The notes beneath the pieces were generated by a model. That model was given only the letters and a program-made list of their open reading frames with translations, made no database searches and was not told the DNA's origin. From Azospirillum brasilense (GTDB taxonomy: Bacteria > Pseudomonadota > Alphaproteobacteria > Azospirillales > Azospirillaceae), in the NCBI RefSeq assembly GCF_007827795.1, contig NZ_VITI01000019.1:22625-86624 (forward strand): a stretch of DNA of 64,000 bases, written 5' to 3'. This document shows positions 28,160 to 37,703 of the stretch, piece after piece. The position numbers were made by a program, and so were the translations under genes. The stretch's first letter is position 1, and each line of letters begins with the position of its first letter.

Positions 28160-30562
28160 ATGACGATTGGAACGCGGATTGCGCTCGGTTTTGCGGCGGT
28201 CCTTCTGATGACGGTCGCGGTGGCGTTCGTCGGCTGGAACAGCCTGCGCACCTACGCCGGACGTGTCGATCTGGCGGCCCACACCGCCGAACTGGACGCC
28301 CGGCTGAAAACCGTGCGGATCGAGGAAGCCCGCTTCGTTACCGAGCGCGACTCCAAGGCCGCCGACAATGTGCCCGGCATGCTGGACCGGCTGCGCGACG
28401 AGGCGCAGGGCACCCGCTCCGCGCTGGAGGATGCCGGCAGCATCAGGCTGGTCGACGATATCCTGGCCGGCATCGCCGGCTATCGCAGCGCCTTCGCCAA
28501 CTTCGTCGCCCAGGACAAGGAGGCACGCGTCCGCACCCAGAGCATGGAGACGCGCGCCCAGGCCCTGCGGGAGATCGCGGAAAGGATCGGCAACCAGCAG
28601 TCCGAGCGCTACGACCAGAACATGGTCAGCCTGAAGGACGCGGAGCACGCCGTGCGGCAAAGCCGCGACACCTCCGACCGCGCCGACCGGCTGATCGAGA
28701 TGGTGCTGGAGGCGCGGCGCCTCCAGTCCGACTTCGCGCACACCCGCAATCCCGCCACGATGGCGGCCGCCGGGGAGGCCATCGCCGCCCTGCTGGCCAA
28801 CGCGGAGACCATCGAGAAGGATCTCGTCGGCACCAACGACGAGGAGTTGGCCCAGCGGATCGTCACCATCGCCGGCGCCTACCGGATGGTGTTCGAGCAA
28901 GCCGGCGCCGAAGGTGCCGGCGACCCGGCCAGCGGCCGCATCCAGGCGCTGGATCGCCATGCCCACGAGATCCAGAACCTCGCCCACGAGATGCAGGAGA
29001 ACCAGGCGATGGTCTCCAGCGCGTTGCAGGAGGCCGCGAACTTCGCCCAGAGCGAAGTGAACGAGGCCGTCCAGCTGCGCGGCATCGCCATGCGTCTGAT
29101 CCAGGGTGCTCAGTCCGCGATGCTGGGCCAGCGCGACTTCATCCTGATGAGCGGCGAGGACGCCCGCGCGCGGGTGCACGGCGCGGTGAAGGAGATGCTG
29201 GCGCTCGCCACCCAGGCCGGGGCCGTTCTGGTCGATTCGGAAGGCCGCGCGCTGATCGCCGCGATCACCGAAGCGGCCCAGGCCTTCGACGGGGAGTTCG
29301 CCGCCCTCGTCACCACCAGCGAGAGCCAGCATGCCGCCTCCAAGACCATGGCCAAGGCCGCGGGCGACGTCAGCGAGCAGGTGAACCGTCTCGTCTCCAT
29401 CCAGCGCGACGACCGCGAGAACGGGCGCAGCGGGGCGGAGCTGATCATCATCATCGGCGCCGCCGTGGCACTGGCGCTCGGCATGGTCATGGCCTGGATC
29501 ATCGACCGCGCCATCACCCATCCGATGCACGCCATGACCAAGGCCATGGGCCGGCTGGCCGAGGGCGACCTGACGGTGGACATCCCCGGCGGCGACCGCA
29601 AGGACGAGCTGCGGGCCATGGCCGACGCGCTCAGCGTCTTCAAGGAGAACGCCCTTGAGATGCAGCGCATGGAGGGCGAGCGGGAGGAGATGCGCCGGCA
29701 GATCGACGCCGACCGCCGCCGCACCATGAACGAGTTCGCCAACGGCTTCGAACAGGCGGTGTCGGGCGTCGTCCTGTCGCTGACCGAGTCCGCCGGCAAT
29801 CTGGGGCGCGACGCGCAGGAGATGTCGTCGGACGCCGCCCTGACCACCGCCAAGTCGAGCGCCGTCGCCGCCGCGTCGGAGCAGGCGTCGAGTAACGTGC
29901 AGACCGTCGCCGCGGCGGCGGAGGAGCTGTCCTCGTCCATCGCCGAGATTTCCCGCCAGCTCAACAGCAGCTCGCAGGTGGCGGTGGGAGCGGCGGCCAA
30001 GGCGACGGAGACCAACGGCATCGTCGAAGGTCTGGCTGAGGCGGCGCAGCGCATCGGGCAGGTGGTGGACCTGATCGGCGAGATCGCCGAGCAGACCAAC
30101 CTGCTGGCCCTGAACGCGACGATCGAAGCCGCCCGCGCCGGGGAGGCCGGCAAGGGGTTCGCCGTGGTGGCGACCGAGGTCAAGAACCTCGCCGGCCAGA
30201 CCGCCAAGGCGACCGAGGAGATCTCCAGCCAAGTGGCGCAGATGCAGGCGGCGACGGGCGGGGCGGTGGGCGCCATCCGCACCATCTCCGACGCGGTCGG
30301 CACCATCAGCGGCACGGTCACCGAGATCGCCCGCGCCATGGAGCAGCAGGGGCTCGCCACCCGCGAGATCGCCCAGAACGTCAATCAGGCCGCCGAGGGT
30401 ACGCAGGAGGTGATGCACCACATCGCCGAAGTGACCAACGCCGCCACCAAGACCGGCGGCGCCGCCGACGCGGTCCTGAGCGCCAGCCGCACGCTGGCTT
30501 GTCAGGCCGAGCATCTGCGCTCCGAAGTGCAGGGCTTCCTGAACAAGGTGCGGACCGCCTGA
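28160..30562 (+). CDS. Methyl-accepting chemotaxis protein
   Basis: An 800-aa transmembrane chemoreceptor. TM1 is at about residues 7-28. A long, mainly helical periplasmic sensor of about 390 aa follows, and TM2 is at 428-447 (LIIIIGAAVALALGMV). A HAMP domain starts at about 448 (PMHAMTKAMGRLAEGD). The cytoplasmic signalling domain has its hairpin tip near 641 (EIAEQTNLLALNATIEAA). No C-terminal CheR-tether pentapeptide is seen. The sensor length suggests a double helical-bundle (HBM-like) module, and the ligand is unknown. Confidence 0.93.
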   Translation: MTIGTRIALGFAAVLLMTVAVAFVGWNSLRTYAGRVDLAAHTAELDARLKTVRIEEARFVTERDSKAADNVPGMLDRLRDEAQGTRSALEDAGSIRLVDDILAGIAGYRSAFANFVAQDKEARVRTQSMETRAQALREIAERIGNQQSERYDQNMVSLKDAEHAVRQSRDTSDRADRLIEMVLEARRLQSDFAHTRNPATMAAAGEAIAALLANAETIEKDLVGTNDEELAQRIVTIAGAYRMVFEQAGAEGAGDPASGRIQALDRHAHEIQNLAHEMQENQAMVSSALQEAANFAQSEVNEAVQLRGIAMRLIQGAQSAMLGQRDFILMSGEDARARVHGAVKEMLALATQAGAVLVDSEGRALIAAITEAAQAFDGEFAALVTTSESQHAASKTMAKAAGDVSEQVNRLVSIQRDDRENGRSGAELIIIIGAAVALALGMVMAWIIDRAITHPMHAMTKAMGRLAEGDLTVDIPGGDRKDELRAMADALSVFKENALEMQRMEGEREEMRRQIDADRRRTMNEFANGFEQAVSGVVLSLTESAGNLGRDAQEMSSDAALTTAKSSAVAAASEQASSNVQTVAAAAEELSSSIAEISRQLNSSSQVAVGAAAKATETNGIVEGLAEAAQRIGQVVDLIGEIAEQTNLLALNATIEAARAGEAGKGFAVVATEVKNLAGQTAKATEEISSQVAQMQAATGGAVGAIRTISDAVGTISGTVTEIARAMEQQGLATREIAQNVNQAAEGTQEVMHHIAEVTNAATKTGGAADAVLSASRTLACQAEHLRSEVQGFLNKVRTA

Positions 30563-30579
30563 TCGCGGTACGCCGGGGA

Positions 30580-30603
30580 GCCGGGGGCCGAAAAACCCCC
30601 GGC
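30580..30603 (+). terminator. Hairpin after the chemoreceptor gene
   Basis: GCCGGGGG (30580-30587) and CCCCCGGC (30596-30603) enclose the loop CCGAAAAA. No T-tract follows, so termination strength is uncertain. Confidence 0.45.
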
Positions 30604-30669
30604 CCGTTCCCGTTGCTTTCACACGGAGCATCTGTTAAGCCGCGCCGTGCCTCACGGACGCGAGATCTC

Positions 30670-31905
30670 ATGGCTTTCCCCTTGTCACAGCGCGACTCCG
30701 CCCGGGGGATACCCGACGCGATTCTGGCGGGTCTGGCCGGCGTGGCGGTGGCGGCCCTCGGCCCTCTGGCCGCCATGGCGCCGCGCGGTTTGCCGGTCTG
30801 GGCCATCCTGATCGCGCTGGTCGGGCTGGCCGGCCTGGCCCGTCGCGGCGCCCTGGGGCGGCTGCAACGGGCGATGCCCGGCACGGCGGTGGTCCTGGCC
30901 TTCCTGGCCCTGGCCTCCCTCTCCATTCTGTGGAGCCCGTCGCCGCGCGCCGGGCTGACGGTGGTGGAGATCGGCTACATCGGCCTTGGCGCGCTGGCCG
31001 GCGGGGCGTGGCTGTCCTCCCTGCCGGGGGTGGAGGCGCGGCGGCTGACCGGCCTGTTCCTGGTGGGCGTGTTCGTCGGCGTCCTGCTGTTCGCCGTGGA
31101 GGCCGCGCTGGATTTTCCGCTGCACCGCTGGTGGAACCATGTGCCCGCGGGCGTCGAGATCGCCGAAACCAACGTGCCCAAGCGCACGGCGGTTCTGCTT
31201 TGCCTGATGGTCTGGCCGGCGGCGATGGCGCTCGACCGGGCCGGGCGGCGGGGGCTGGCCGTCGCACTTCCCACAGTCTTCGCCGCGGCCTGCCTGTTGC
31301 TGACCAGCCGGTCGGCCATGCTGGGCATTGCCGTCGGCGGGGTAGCCTTTGCGCTCGCCGTCTGGTCGCCGCGGCTCGTCCGTGGGGCGCTGGCGGCGGT
31401 GTTGGGGGTGGCCTTCGCCTTCGTGCTGCCGCTGGTGCTGCTGTTCGACCGCGTGTTGAACCTGGACGGTGCCGACTGGCTGTTCCGGTCGGCCCAGCAC
31501 CGGGTGGAGATCTGGGGCATGGCCGCCAGCCGGGCGCTGGAGACGCCCTTCTTCGGGCAGGGCATCGACGCCTCCCGCGCGCTGGAGCCGGAAGGGGCGG
31601 TGTCCCGCTTCGGCACGCTGACCGACAGCCTGCTGCCGCTGCACCCCCACAACGCCTTCCTGCAGGTCTGGCTGGAGCTTGGCGCCTTCGGCGCCGCGCT
31701 GGCTCTGGCGGCGGCCTTGCTCCTGCTGCTCGGCACCGGGCGGCTGGAACGGCGGCTGCAACCCTTCGCGCTGGCCCTCTTCGCGTCGGCACTGGCGATG
31801 GCGAGCACAGCCTACGGCATCTGGCAGGCGTGGTGGATGGGCGGCATGCTGGCGGCCGGCCTGATGCTCCGGCTGGCCGCGCGCACCCCGGCGGGGGGCG
31901 AATGA
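30670..31905 (+). CDS. O-antigen ligase/polymerase family membrane protein
   Basis: A 411-aa polytopic protein with about ten hydrophobic segments and the Wzy_C (O-antigen ligase) features. A large periplasmic loop near residues 250-330 carries EIWGMAASRALETPFFGQG and the LPLHPHNAFLQVWLELG motif, with the conserved His-Asn pair. It probably joins or polymerises surface glycan on an undecaprenyl carrier. The ATG at 30670 is used. The stop overlaps the next glycosyltransferase start (ATGA). Confidence 0.85.
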   Translation: MAFPLSQRDSARGIPDAILAGLAGVAVAALGPLAAMAPRGLPVWAILIALVGLAGLARRGALGRLQRAMPGTAVVLAFLALASLSILWSPSPRAGLTVVEIGYIGLGALAGGAWLSSLPGVEARRLTGLFLVGVFVGVLLFAVEAALDFPLHRWWNHVPAGVEIAETNVPKRTAVLLCLMVWPAAMALDRAGRRGLAVALPTVFAAACLLLTSRSAMLGIAVGGVAFALAVWSPRLVRGALAAVLGVAFAFVLPLVLLFDRVLNLDGADWLFRSAQHRVEIWGMAASRALETPFFGQGIDASRALEPEGAVSRFGTLTDSLLPLHPHNAFLQVWLELGAFGAALALAAALLLLLGTGRLERRLQPFALALFASALAMASTAYGIWQAWWMGGMLAAGLMLRLAARTPAGGE

Positions 31906-32846
31906 CGGGCGCGCACGGCAACGGCCGCCGCCGCGTCCTGGTCATCAAGCTGGGGGCCTTCGGCGACTTCTTCCTGGCCCAGACCGCCTTCTCGGCCATC
32001 CGGCGGCACCACGCCGCCGACCATCTGGCGCTGCTGACCCTGCCGTCCCTGGCTCCGCTCGCCCGCCTCAGCGGCCTGTTCGACGAGGTTCTGGAGGACC
32101 CGCGGGAGCGGTCGCTCGGGGCCTATCGGCGCGTCCGCCGCCTGCTGCGCGCCGGGCGTTTCGACCGGGTCTACGACCTCCAGGCGCAGCGGCGCACTGA
32201 CCGTTACTTCTGGCTGCTCGCCCCCGGTCCCTGGCCGGAATGGTCGGGCACGGCCTGGGGCGCCTCGCACCGCGATCACTATCCGGGCCGCCGCAAGGTG
32301 CCGGTGATCGAGCGCTACACCCGGCAGTTGGCGCCCTTCGGCATCGTGCCGGACGCGGTGCCGGACCTGTCCTGGCTCGACGCCGACACCGGCGGTTTCG
32401 GCATCGCCGCGCCCTACGCCCTGCTGATCCCCGGCTCCTCCCCCGGACGTCCCGACAAGCGCTGGCCGGTGGAGCGCTATGGCGAACTGGCGCGCGCGCT
32501 GGCGACGCGCGGCATCACGCCGGTCGTTCTGGGCACGGCCATCGAGGCGGACCTCGCCCGCTCCATCACCGCCGCCTGTCCGCAGGCCGTCGACCTGACC
32601 GACCGCACCAGTGTGCCGGAGATCGCCGGGCTGGCCCGCCGGGCCTGGGCAACGGTCGGCAACGACACCGGCCCCACCCATCTGGTCGCCGCCGTCGGGT
32701 GCCCGACGCTGGGGCTGTACTGTGACGCCTCCGTTCCCATCCATGCGAACGGGCCGCGCATGGTCATCCACCACCGCCCGTCCTTCGCCGACATGGACGC
32801 GGCGGGTGTGCTGGCGGCAATGGACGCTCTTCCGCCGGGCCGGTAG
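31902..32846 (+). CDS. Glycosyltransferase family 9 (LPS heptosyltransferase-like)
   Basis: A 314-aa GT-B enzyme related to WaaF/WaaC, which transfer heptose from ADP-heptose to lipopolysaccharide core. Signatures are the start VLVIKLGAFGDFFLAQTAF, with its conserved Lys and Gly-Asp, LIPGSSPGRPDKRWP for the donor loop, and VGNDTGPTHLVAAVGCP near the C-terminus. It overlaps the O-antigen ligase gene by four bases and precedes the flippase-like gene by 27, so the three probably form an envelope-polysaccharide operon. Confidence 0.9.
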   Translation: MTGAHGNGRRRVLVIKLGAFGDFFLAQTAFSAIRRHHAADHLALLTLPSLAPLARLSGLFDEVLEDPRERSLGAYRRVRRLLRAGRFDRVYDLQAQRRTDRYFWLLAPGPWPEWSGTAWGASHRDHYPGRRKVPVIERYTRQLAPFGIVPDAVPDLSWLDADTGGFGIAAPYALLIPGSSPGRPDKRWPVERYGELARALATRGITPVVLGTAIEADLARSITAACPQAVDLTDRTSVPEIAGLARRAWATVGNDTGPTHLVAAVGCPTLGLYCDASVPIHANGPRMVIHHRPSFADMDAAGVLAAMDALPPGR

Positions 32847-32873
32847 AGTGCCGCCGATCGTTTTGCAGGAGCC

Positions 32874-33869
32874 ATGAAGGATTTGAGCAGCCAGGACGCC
32901 AGTGCCATGCCCGCCGAAGCGGTCACCATGCCCGCCGGAAGGCCGGGCGGGCGTCTGATGCTGCTCGCCAAGCTGGCGGTGACTCTGGTGGTTCTCGGCG
33001 TGCTGGGCGCCAAGGCCGACTGGCCGGCCCTGCTGGCGCGCGTCGCCGGGGCGGACCCCGTCTGGCTGGCTGCCGGCTTCACGGTGAAGCTATTCGCCGT
33101 GGTGTGCGCCGGCGAGCGCTGGCGCGACGCCCTGCGCGCCGCGGGCGAGCGGGTCTCGCACGGGCTGGCGATGCGGCTGATGTTCACCGGCCTGTTCTTC
33201 GGGCAGGTGCTGCCGGGGGCGCTGGGCGGCGACGTGGTGCGCGGCTGGCTGACCTACCGGGGCGGGGCGTCCTCCACCGCCGTAATGCTGGCCCTGGTGC
33301 TCGACCGGTTGCTGGCCCTGGTCGGCTGCGTGGCGCTTTTGTTCCTCGGCCTGCCGCATCTGGTGGCGACGGCTCCGCCCTCCATTGCCTGGGCCGGGCC
33401 GGTGGCGGTGGTGCTGCTCGCCATCGCCATGGTCGTGGGGCTCCAGGCGGATCGCATCCCGCTGCCGGGGGTCCTGCTGCGCCCACCGGTCCGAGCGGTG
33501 CAGGCGCAGGTCACGCGGCTGCGCGCGGCGCTGGTCAGCCGCGCGGCGCTGGCCGGGCTGCTGCACAGCGCGGCGGTTCACGCCTGCACCGTCTTCGCGG
33601 TGATCGCCTACGCCCACGCGCTGGGCATTCCCTTGCGGGTTCTGGACGCGCTGGCCGTTGTGCCGATGACGATCTTCGCGGCGGCGCTGCCCATCTCGCT
33701 GAACGGCTGGGGCGTGCGGGAGGGGGCCTTCGTCGCCGGCTTCGCGCTCTACGGCCTCGACGCCACCGACGCGCTGGCCCTGTCGCTGATGATCGGGCTG
33801 TCGGTCACCCTGTCGTCGCTGCCCGGTGGCCTGCTCTGGCTCAGCCTGAAGGGCTCTGCGCGGCCCTGA
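32874..33869 (+). CDS. Lysylphosphatidylglycerol synthase-type membrane protein (UPF0104)
   Basis: A 331-aa protein with the flippase-like LPG_synthase_TM fold. About eight hydrophobic segments start with LAKLAVTLVVLGVLGAK. The GQVLPGALGGDVVRGWL motif lies near residue 105, and SLNGWGVREGAFVAGFAL near 280. It lacks the C-terminal lysyltransferase domain of MprF, so it is a lipid- or glycolipid-handling membrane protein rather than a synthase. Its neighbour genes suggest envelope glycan work. The 3' end overlaps queG by 29 bases. Confidence 0.85.
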   Translation: MKDLSSQDASAMPAEAVTMPAGRPGGRLMLLAKLAVTLVVLGVLGAKADWPALLARVAGADPVWLAAGFTVKLFAVVCAGERWRDALRAAGERVSHGLAMRLMFTGLFFGQVLPGALGGDVVRGWLTYRGGASSTAVMLALVLDRLLALVGCVALLFLGLPHLVATAPPSIAWAGPVAVVLLAIAMVVGLQADRIPLPGVLLRPPVRAVQAQVTRLRAALVSRAALAGLLHSAAVHACTVFAVIAYAHALGIPLRVLDALAVVPMTIFAAALPISLNGWGVREGAFVAGFALYGLDATDALALSLMIGLSVTLSSLPGGLLWLSLKGSARP

Positions 33870-34902
33870 GCCGGGCCAGTGCCCAGCCGGCGGCGTCGCG
33901 CACCACCTCGCTCGGGTCTTCCAACAGGCGTTCGGCCACTGCGGCGTGGCGGGCGTCGCCGCTGTTGCCCAGAGCCACCAGAACGTTGCGCACGAAGCGG
34001 TCGCGCCCGATCCGCTTGATCGGGGAGCCGCTGAAAACCTGCCGGAAGCCCGCATCGTCCAACTGCGCCAGATCGGCCAGCCGTGGCGCCGTCAGCTCCG
34101 CCCGTGGCAGGAAAGCTGCCTCGCGCGAGCGCTGGGCGAACTTGTTCCACGGGCAGGCGGCCAGACAGTCATCGCAGCCGTAGATGCGGTTGCCCATCAG
34201 CGGGCGCAGTTCCTCCGGGATCGGTCCCTTGTGCTCGATGGTCAGGTAGGAGATGCAGCGCCGCGCGTCCAGCTGGTTGGGCGCGGGGAAGGCGGCGGTG
34301 GGGCAGGCGTCCAGGCAGCGCCGGCACTGGCCGCAGCGGTCCACCCCCGGCGAGTCCGGCGGCAGTTCCAGCGTCGTGTAGACCTCTCCCAGGAACAGCC
34401 AGGAGCCGTGGGACCGCGACACGAGGTTGGTGTGCTTGCCCTGCCAGCCCAGCCCGGCCTTCCCGGCCAGCGGCTTTTCCATCACCGGGGCGGTGTCCAC
34501 GAAGACCTTCAACTCCGCCTTGAAGCGGTGGGCGATCCATTGGCCCAGAGTCTTCAGCCGGCCCTTGATGAGGTCGTGATAGTCGCGGTTCTTCGCATAG
34601 ACCGACACGATGCCCCGGTCGGGATGCGCCAGCAGGGCGCGCGGGTCCTCCGCCGGGGCGTAGCTGGTGCCGAGCGCGATGACGGTCCGCGCCTCCGGCC
34701 ACAAGGCCTGGGGATGGGCGCGCTGGTCGGCCCGGTCCGCCATCCAGCCCATGTCGCCGTGCCGGCCCTGGCGCAGGAACTCGGCCAGCCGTGCCCTAGC
34801 GTCTTCGCCCAATTCCGCCTTGGCGAATCCAACGGCGTCGAAGCCGAGCGCCAGAGCCCGGTCGCGGATGGCTTCACGGATGGAAATGTCAGGGTCGGGC
34901 AT
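33841..34902 (-). CDS. queG: Epoxyqueuosine reductase
   Basis: Last step of queuosine synthesis: a cobalamin- and Fe-S-dependent enzyme that reduces epoxyqueuosine in tRNA to queuosine. The 353-aa protein has two ferredoxin-like clusters, CGQCRRCLDACPT and CDDCLAACPWN, the catalytic region VDTAPVMEKPLAGKAGLG, and a C-terminal HEAT-like repeat tail (DARHAAVAERLLEDPSEV). The ATG at 34902 is the first in register. It is fourth gene of the queA-tgt-queF-queG set on the minus strand. Confidence 0.95.
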   Translation of the reverse strand: MPDPDISIREAIRDRALALGFDAVGFAKAELGEDARARLAEFLRQGRHGDMGWMADRADQRAHPQALWPEARTVIALGTSYAPAEDPRALLAHPDRGIVSVYAKNRDYHDLIKGRLKTLGQWIAHRFKAELKVFVDTAPVMEKPLAGKAGLGWQGKHTNLVSRSHGSWLFLGEVYTTLELPPDSPGVDRCGQCRRCLDACPTAAFPAPNQLDARRCISYLTIEHKGPIPEELRPLMGNRIYGCDDCLAACPWNKFAQRSREAAFLPRAELTAPRLADLAQLDDAGFRQVFSGSPIKRIGRDRFVRNVLVALGNSGDARHAAVAERLLEDPSEVVRDAAGWALARLRAAQSPSG

Positions 34903-34936
34903 GGCGATGGTTTGATACTGCGGAAGGCGGAAGCTT

Positions 34937-34959
34937 CCCTCTCCCGCCCCGGGAGAGGG
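34937..34959 (-). repeat. Inverted repeat between queF and queG
   Basis: CCCTCTCCC (34937-34945) pairs perfectly with GGGAGAGGG (34951-34959) across a five-base loop. No T-tract follows. It resembles the intergenic hairpins at 15223 and 57187 and may be a REP-like element or a processing site within the operon. Confidence 0.55.
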
Positions 34960-34976
34960 GGCAGGGTGAATGAGGA

Positions 34977-35441
34977 TCAGCCGCGGCCGCGGTAGGTCTG
35001 GACGTCCTGCGACGGAATCCACACGCCCTTCGGCGGTTCGCCGGTGGCGTAGAACACGTCGATGGGAATGCCGCCGCGCGGGTACCAGTAGCCGCCGATG
35101 CGCAGCCACACCGGCTTCAGCTCGTCCACCAGACGCTTGCCGATCCCGACGGTGCAGGCCTCGTGGAAGGCGCCGTGGTTGCGGAAGCTGGTCAGGAACA
35201 GCTTGAGCGACTTGGATTCCACCAGCCACTCGCCCGGCACATAGTCGATGACCAGATGGGCAAAATCCGGCTGGCCGGTGATCGGGCAGAGCGAGGTGAA
35301 TTCCGGCGCTGTGAAGCGCACGACGTAGTGGTCACCGGGGTTCGGGTTCGGCACGCGCTCCAGCACCGCCTCTTCCGGCGTCTTCGGCTGGACGGTGGCG
35401 CCGCCGAGCTGGGTCAGGCCGGCGTAGATGGTCTCAGACAT
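34977..35441 (-). CDS. queF: NADPH-dependent preQ0 reductase
   Basis: Reduces the nitrile of 7-cyano-7-deazaguanine (preQ0) to the amine preQ1 for queuosine synthesis. The 154-aa unimodular type has the catalytic Cys52 in FTSLCPITGQPDFA, Asp59, the NADPH-binding ESKSLK motif (75-80) and FRNHGAFHE. The start overlaps the tgt stop by eight bases, so the genes are cotranslated. Confidence 0.97.
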   Translation of the reverse strand: MSETIYAGLTQLGGATVQPKTPEEAVLERVPNPNPGDHYVVRFTAPEFTSLCPITGQPDFAHLVIDYVPGEWLVESKSLKLFLTSFRNHGAFHEACTVGIGKRLVDELKPVWLRIGGYWYPRGGIPIDVFYATGEPPKGVWIPSQDVQTYRGRG

Positions 35442-36627
35442 CGGCGGATTCCTTCTTCGCGGGCTTCGCGGGCTTCGCCTTCAGGGCGGCTAGAGGGTCT
35501 TCGGTGGCCGGGACATCGCCCTCGTTCAGGCGGGCCTCCAGCGCGCTCGCGACCTCTTCGAAGCGGCCGTCCTCGATGGCCTGCCGAAGCTCGGCCATCA
35601 GGTCCTGGTAATAATGCAGGTTGTGCCAAGTCAGCAGCATCGGCCCCAGCATCTCGCCCGCCTTGAACAGGTGGTGCAGATAGGCCCGGCTGTGGTTCCG
35701 GCACGCCGGGCAACCGCATTCCTCATCGAGCGGGCGCTCGTCATGGGCGTGACGGGCGTTGCGGATGTTGATGGTGCCGCGCCGCACGAAGGCCTGACCG
35801 GTGCGGCCCGAGCGGGTGGGCATCACGCAGTCGAACATGTCCACGCCACGCCGCACCGCGCCGATCAGGTCGCTGGGACGGCCCACGCCCATCAGGTAGC
35901 GCGGGCGCTCCTTGACCATCAGCGGCTCGGTGAAGTCGAGCACGGTGAACATCGTCTCCTGGCCCTCGCCCACGGCCAGCCCGCCGATGGCGTAGCCGTC
36001 AAAGCCGATGTCGCTCAGGGCCGCCACGCTCTCCGCCCGCAGGTCCGCGTAGACGCCGCCCTGCACGATGCCGAACAGGCCGTAGCCGGGGCGCTCGACG
36101 AAGGCGTCCTTGCTGCGCTTGGCCCAGCGCATCGACAGGCGCATGGACGAAGCCGCCTGCGCCTCCGTCGCCGGGAAGGGGGTGCACTCGTCCAGGCACA
36201 TGGTGATGTTGCTGTCCAGCAGATGCTGGATCTGGATCGAGCGTTCCGGCGTCAGATGGTGCTTGCTGCCGTCGAGGTGGGATTTGAAGGTCACCCCCTC
36301 CTCGGTCATGGTGCGCAGGTCCGACAGGGACATGACCTGGAAACCGCCGCTGTCCGTCAGGATCGGCTTGTCCCAGTTCATGAAGCGGTGCAGGCCGCCC
36401 AACTGCCCGACGCGCTCCGCCGTGGGGCGCAGCATCAGATGGTAGGTGTTGCCGAGCAGGATTTCCGCGCCGGTGGATTTCACCGCGTCGCTGGTCATCG
36501 CCTTGACGGTGGCGGCGGTGCCCACGGGCATGAAGGCCGGCGTGTTGATGGCGCCGTGCGCGGTGGAGACCCGCCCGCGCCGGGCGCGCCCGTCGGTCTT
36601 CAGAAGCTCGAACCCGATCCCGGTCAT
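35434..36627 (-). CDS. tgt: tRNA-guanine transglycosylase
   Basis: Exchanges G34 of GUN tRNAs for preQ1. The 397-aa protein has the substrate-binding Asp92 in LTDSGGFQVM, the second catalytic Asp in FDCVMPTRSGRTGQAF, and the zinc site CGCPACRNHSRAYLHHLF (three Cys and a His). The C-terminal Lys/Ala/Pro tail is an extension. The ATG shares its A with the queA stop (TGATG). The order queA-tgt-queF is a classic queuosine cluster. Confidence 0.97.
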   Translation of the reverse strand: MTGIGFELLKTDGRARRGRVSTAHGAINTPAFMPVGTAATVKAMTSDAVKSTGAEILLGNTYHLMLRPTAERVGQLGGLHRFMNWDKPILTDSGGFQVMSLSDLRTMTEEGVTFKSHLDGSKHHLTPERSIQIQHLLDSNITMCLDECTPFPATEAQAASSMRLSMRWAKRSKDAFVERPGYGLFGIVQGGVYADLRAESVAALSDIGFDGYAIGGLAVGEGQETMFTVLDFTEPLMVKERPRYLMGVGRPSDLIGAVRRGVDMFDCVMPTRSGRTGQAFVRRGTINIRNARHAHDERPLDEECGCPACRNHSRAYLHHLFKAGEMLGPMLLTWHNLHYYQDLMAELRQAIEDGRFEEVASALEARLNEGDVPATEDPLAALKAKPAKPAKKESADV

Positions 36628-37646
36628 CACACCCTCCGGAGCAGCGACGCGTCGCCGTAGCTGAAGAAACGATAGTTCTGGCCGATGGCGTGCGCGTAGG
36701 CCGCCTTCATCGTGTCCATGCCCGCGAAGGCGCAGACCAGCATGAACAGGGTGGAGCGGGGCAGATGGAAGTTGGTCACCAGAAGGTCCACGATCTTGAA
36801 GCGGTAGCCGGGGGTGATGAAGATGTCGGTGTCGCCGCTGAAGGCCCGGATGCTGCGGTCGTCCAGCCCCGCCGTCTCCAGGATGCGCAGCGCCGTGGTG
36901 CCGACCGAGACGATCCGCCCGCCCGCGGCGCGGGTGGCGTTGATGGCCTCGGCGGTTTCGGGGGAGACCTCGCCCCACTCGCTGTGCATGCGGTGCTCGG
37001 CGATGTCGTCCACCTTGACCGGCAGGAAGGTGCCGGCCCCGACATGCAGCGTCACCGGAACGCGGCGGACGCCGCGCGCGTCGAGCGCCGCCAGAAGCTC
37101 CGGCGTGAAGTGCAGGCCGGCGGTGGGGGCGGCGACGGCGCCCTCGCGCGCGGCGAAGACGGTCTGATAGTCCGCCGCGTCCTGCTCGTCCGCCTCGCGG
37201 CGGATGTAGGGGGGCAGGGGCATCCGGCCATGGCGGTGTAGCGCTTCCATCAGCTCCGGCCCGCCCTTGGAGAAGCGCAGGCGCACCTCCATCCCGTCCT
37301 TGGCGACGACCTCGGCCGCGAAGTCGTCGGCGATGGCGATCACGTCGCCGGGCTTCAGCCGCTTGCCGGGGCGGGCGAAGGTCGCCCACTCCCGCTCGCC
37401 CTCGCGCTTGTGGAGCGTGATCTCCACCCGCACCTCGCCGCGCCGGCCGTCGAGCCGGGCGGGGATGACGCGGGTGTCGTTGACGACCATCAGGTCGCCC
37501 GGCTCCAGCAATTCGGGCAGGTCGCGCACGACGCGGTCGTGCAGGCGCTCCGCCACGTCGAGCAGGCGGGCGGCGTCACGCGGCTTGGCCGGATGCTCGG
37601 CGATGCGGTCCGGCGGAAGGTCGAAGTCGAAATCGGCGGTCTTCAT
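36627..37646 (-). CDS. queA: S-adenosylmethionine:tRNA ribosyltransferase-isomerase
   Basis: Adds the epoxycyclopentanediol from the SAM ribose to preQ1-tRNA to give epoxyqueuosine. The 339-aa protein has the family landmarks FDFDLPPDRIAEHPA at the N-terminus, VVNDTRVIPARL, the APTAGLHFTPELL motif, HVGAGTFLPVK and TNFHLPRSTLFMLV. It is first gene of the queuosine operon. The start at 37646 excludes 19 non-conserved upstream residues. Confidence 0.97.
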   Translation of the reverse strand: MKTADFDFDLPPDRIAEHPAKPRDAARLLDVAERLHDRVVRDLPELLEPGDLMVVNDTRVIPARLDGRRGEVRVEITLHKREGEREWATFARPGKRLKPGDVIAIADDFAAEVVAKDGMEVRLRFSKGGPELMEALHRHGRMPLPPYIRREADEQDAADYQTVFAAREGAVAAPTAGLHFTPELLAALDARGVRRVPVTLHVGAGTFLPVKVDDIAEHRMHSEWGEVSPETAEAINATRAAGGRIVSVGTTALRILETAGLDDRSIRAFSGDTDIFITPGYRFKIVDLLVTNFHLPRSTLFMLVCAFAGMDTMKAAYAHAIGQNYRFFSYGDASLLRRV

Positions 37647-37703
37647 GGGAGCCGCTCGTATAGACCAAAGCGGTGGGACGGGGGAAGCATTACGAGTCGG
37701 CAT

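Noticed and set aside
33841..35229. Longer start for queG including the queF region
   Set aside because: Residues before the ATG at 34902 overlap queF in another frame and do not resemble QueG.
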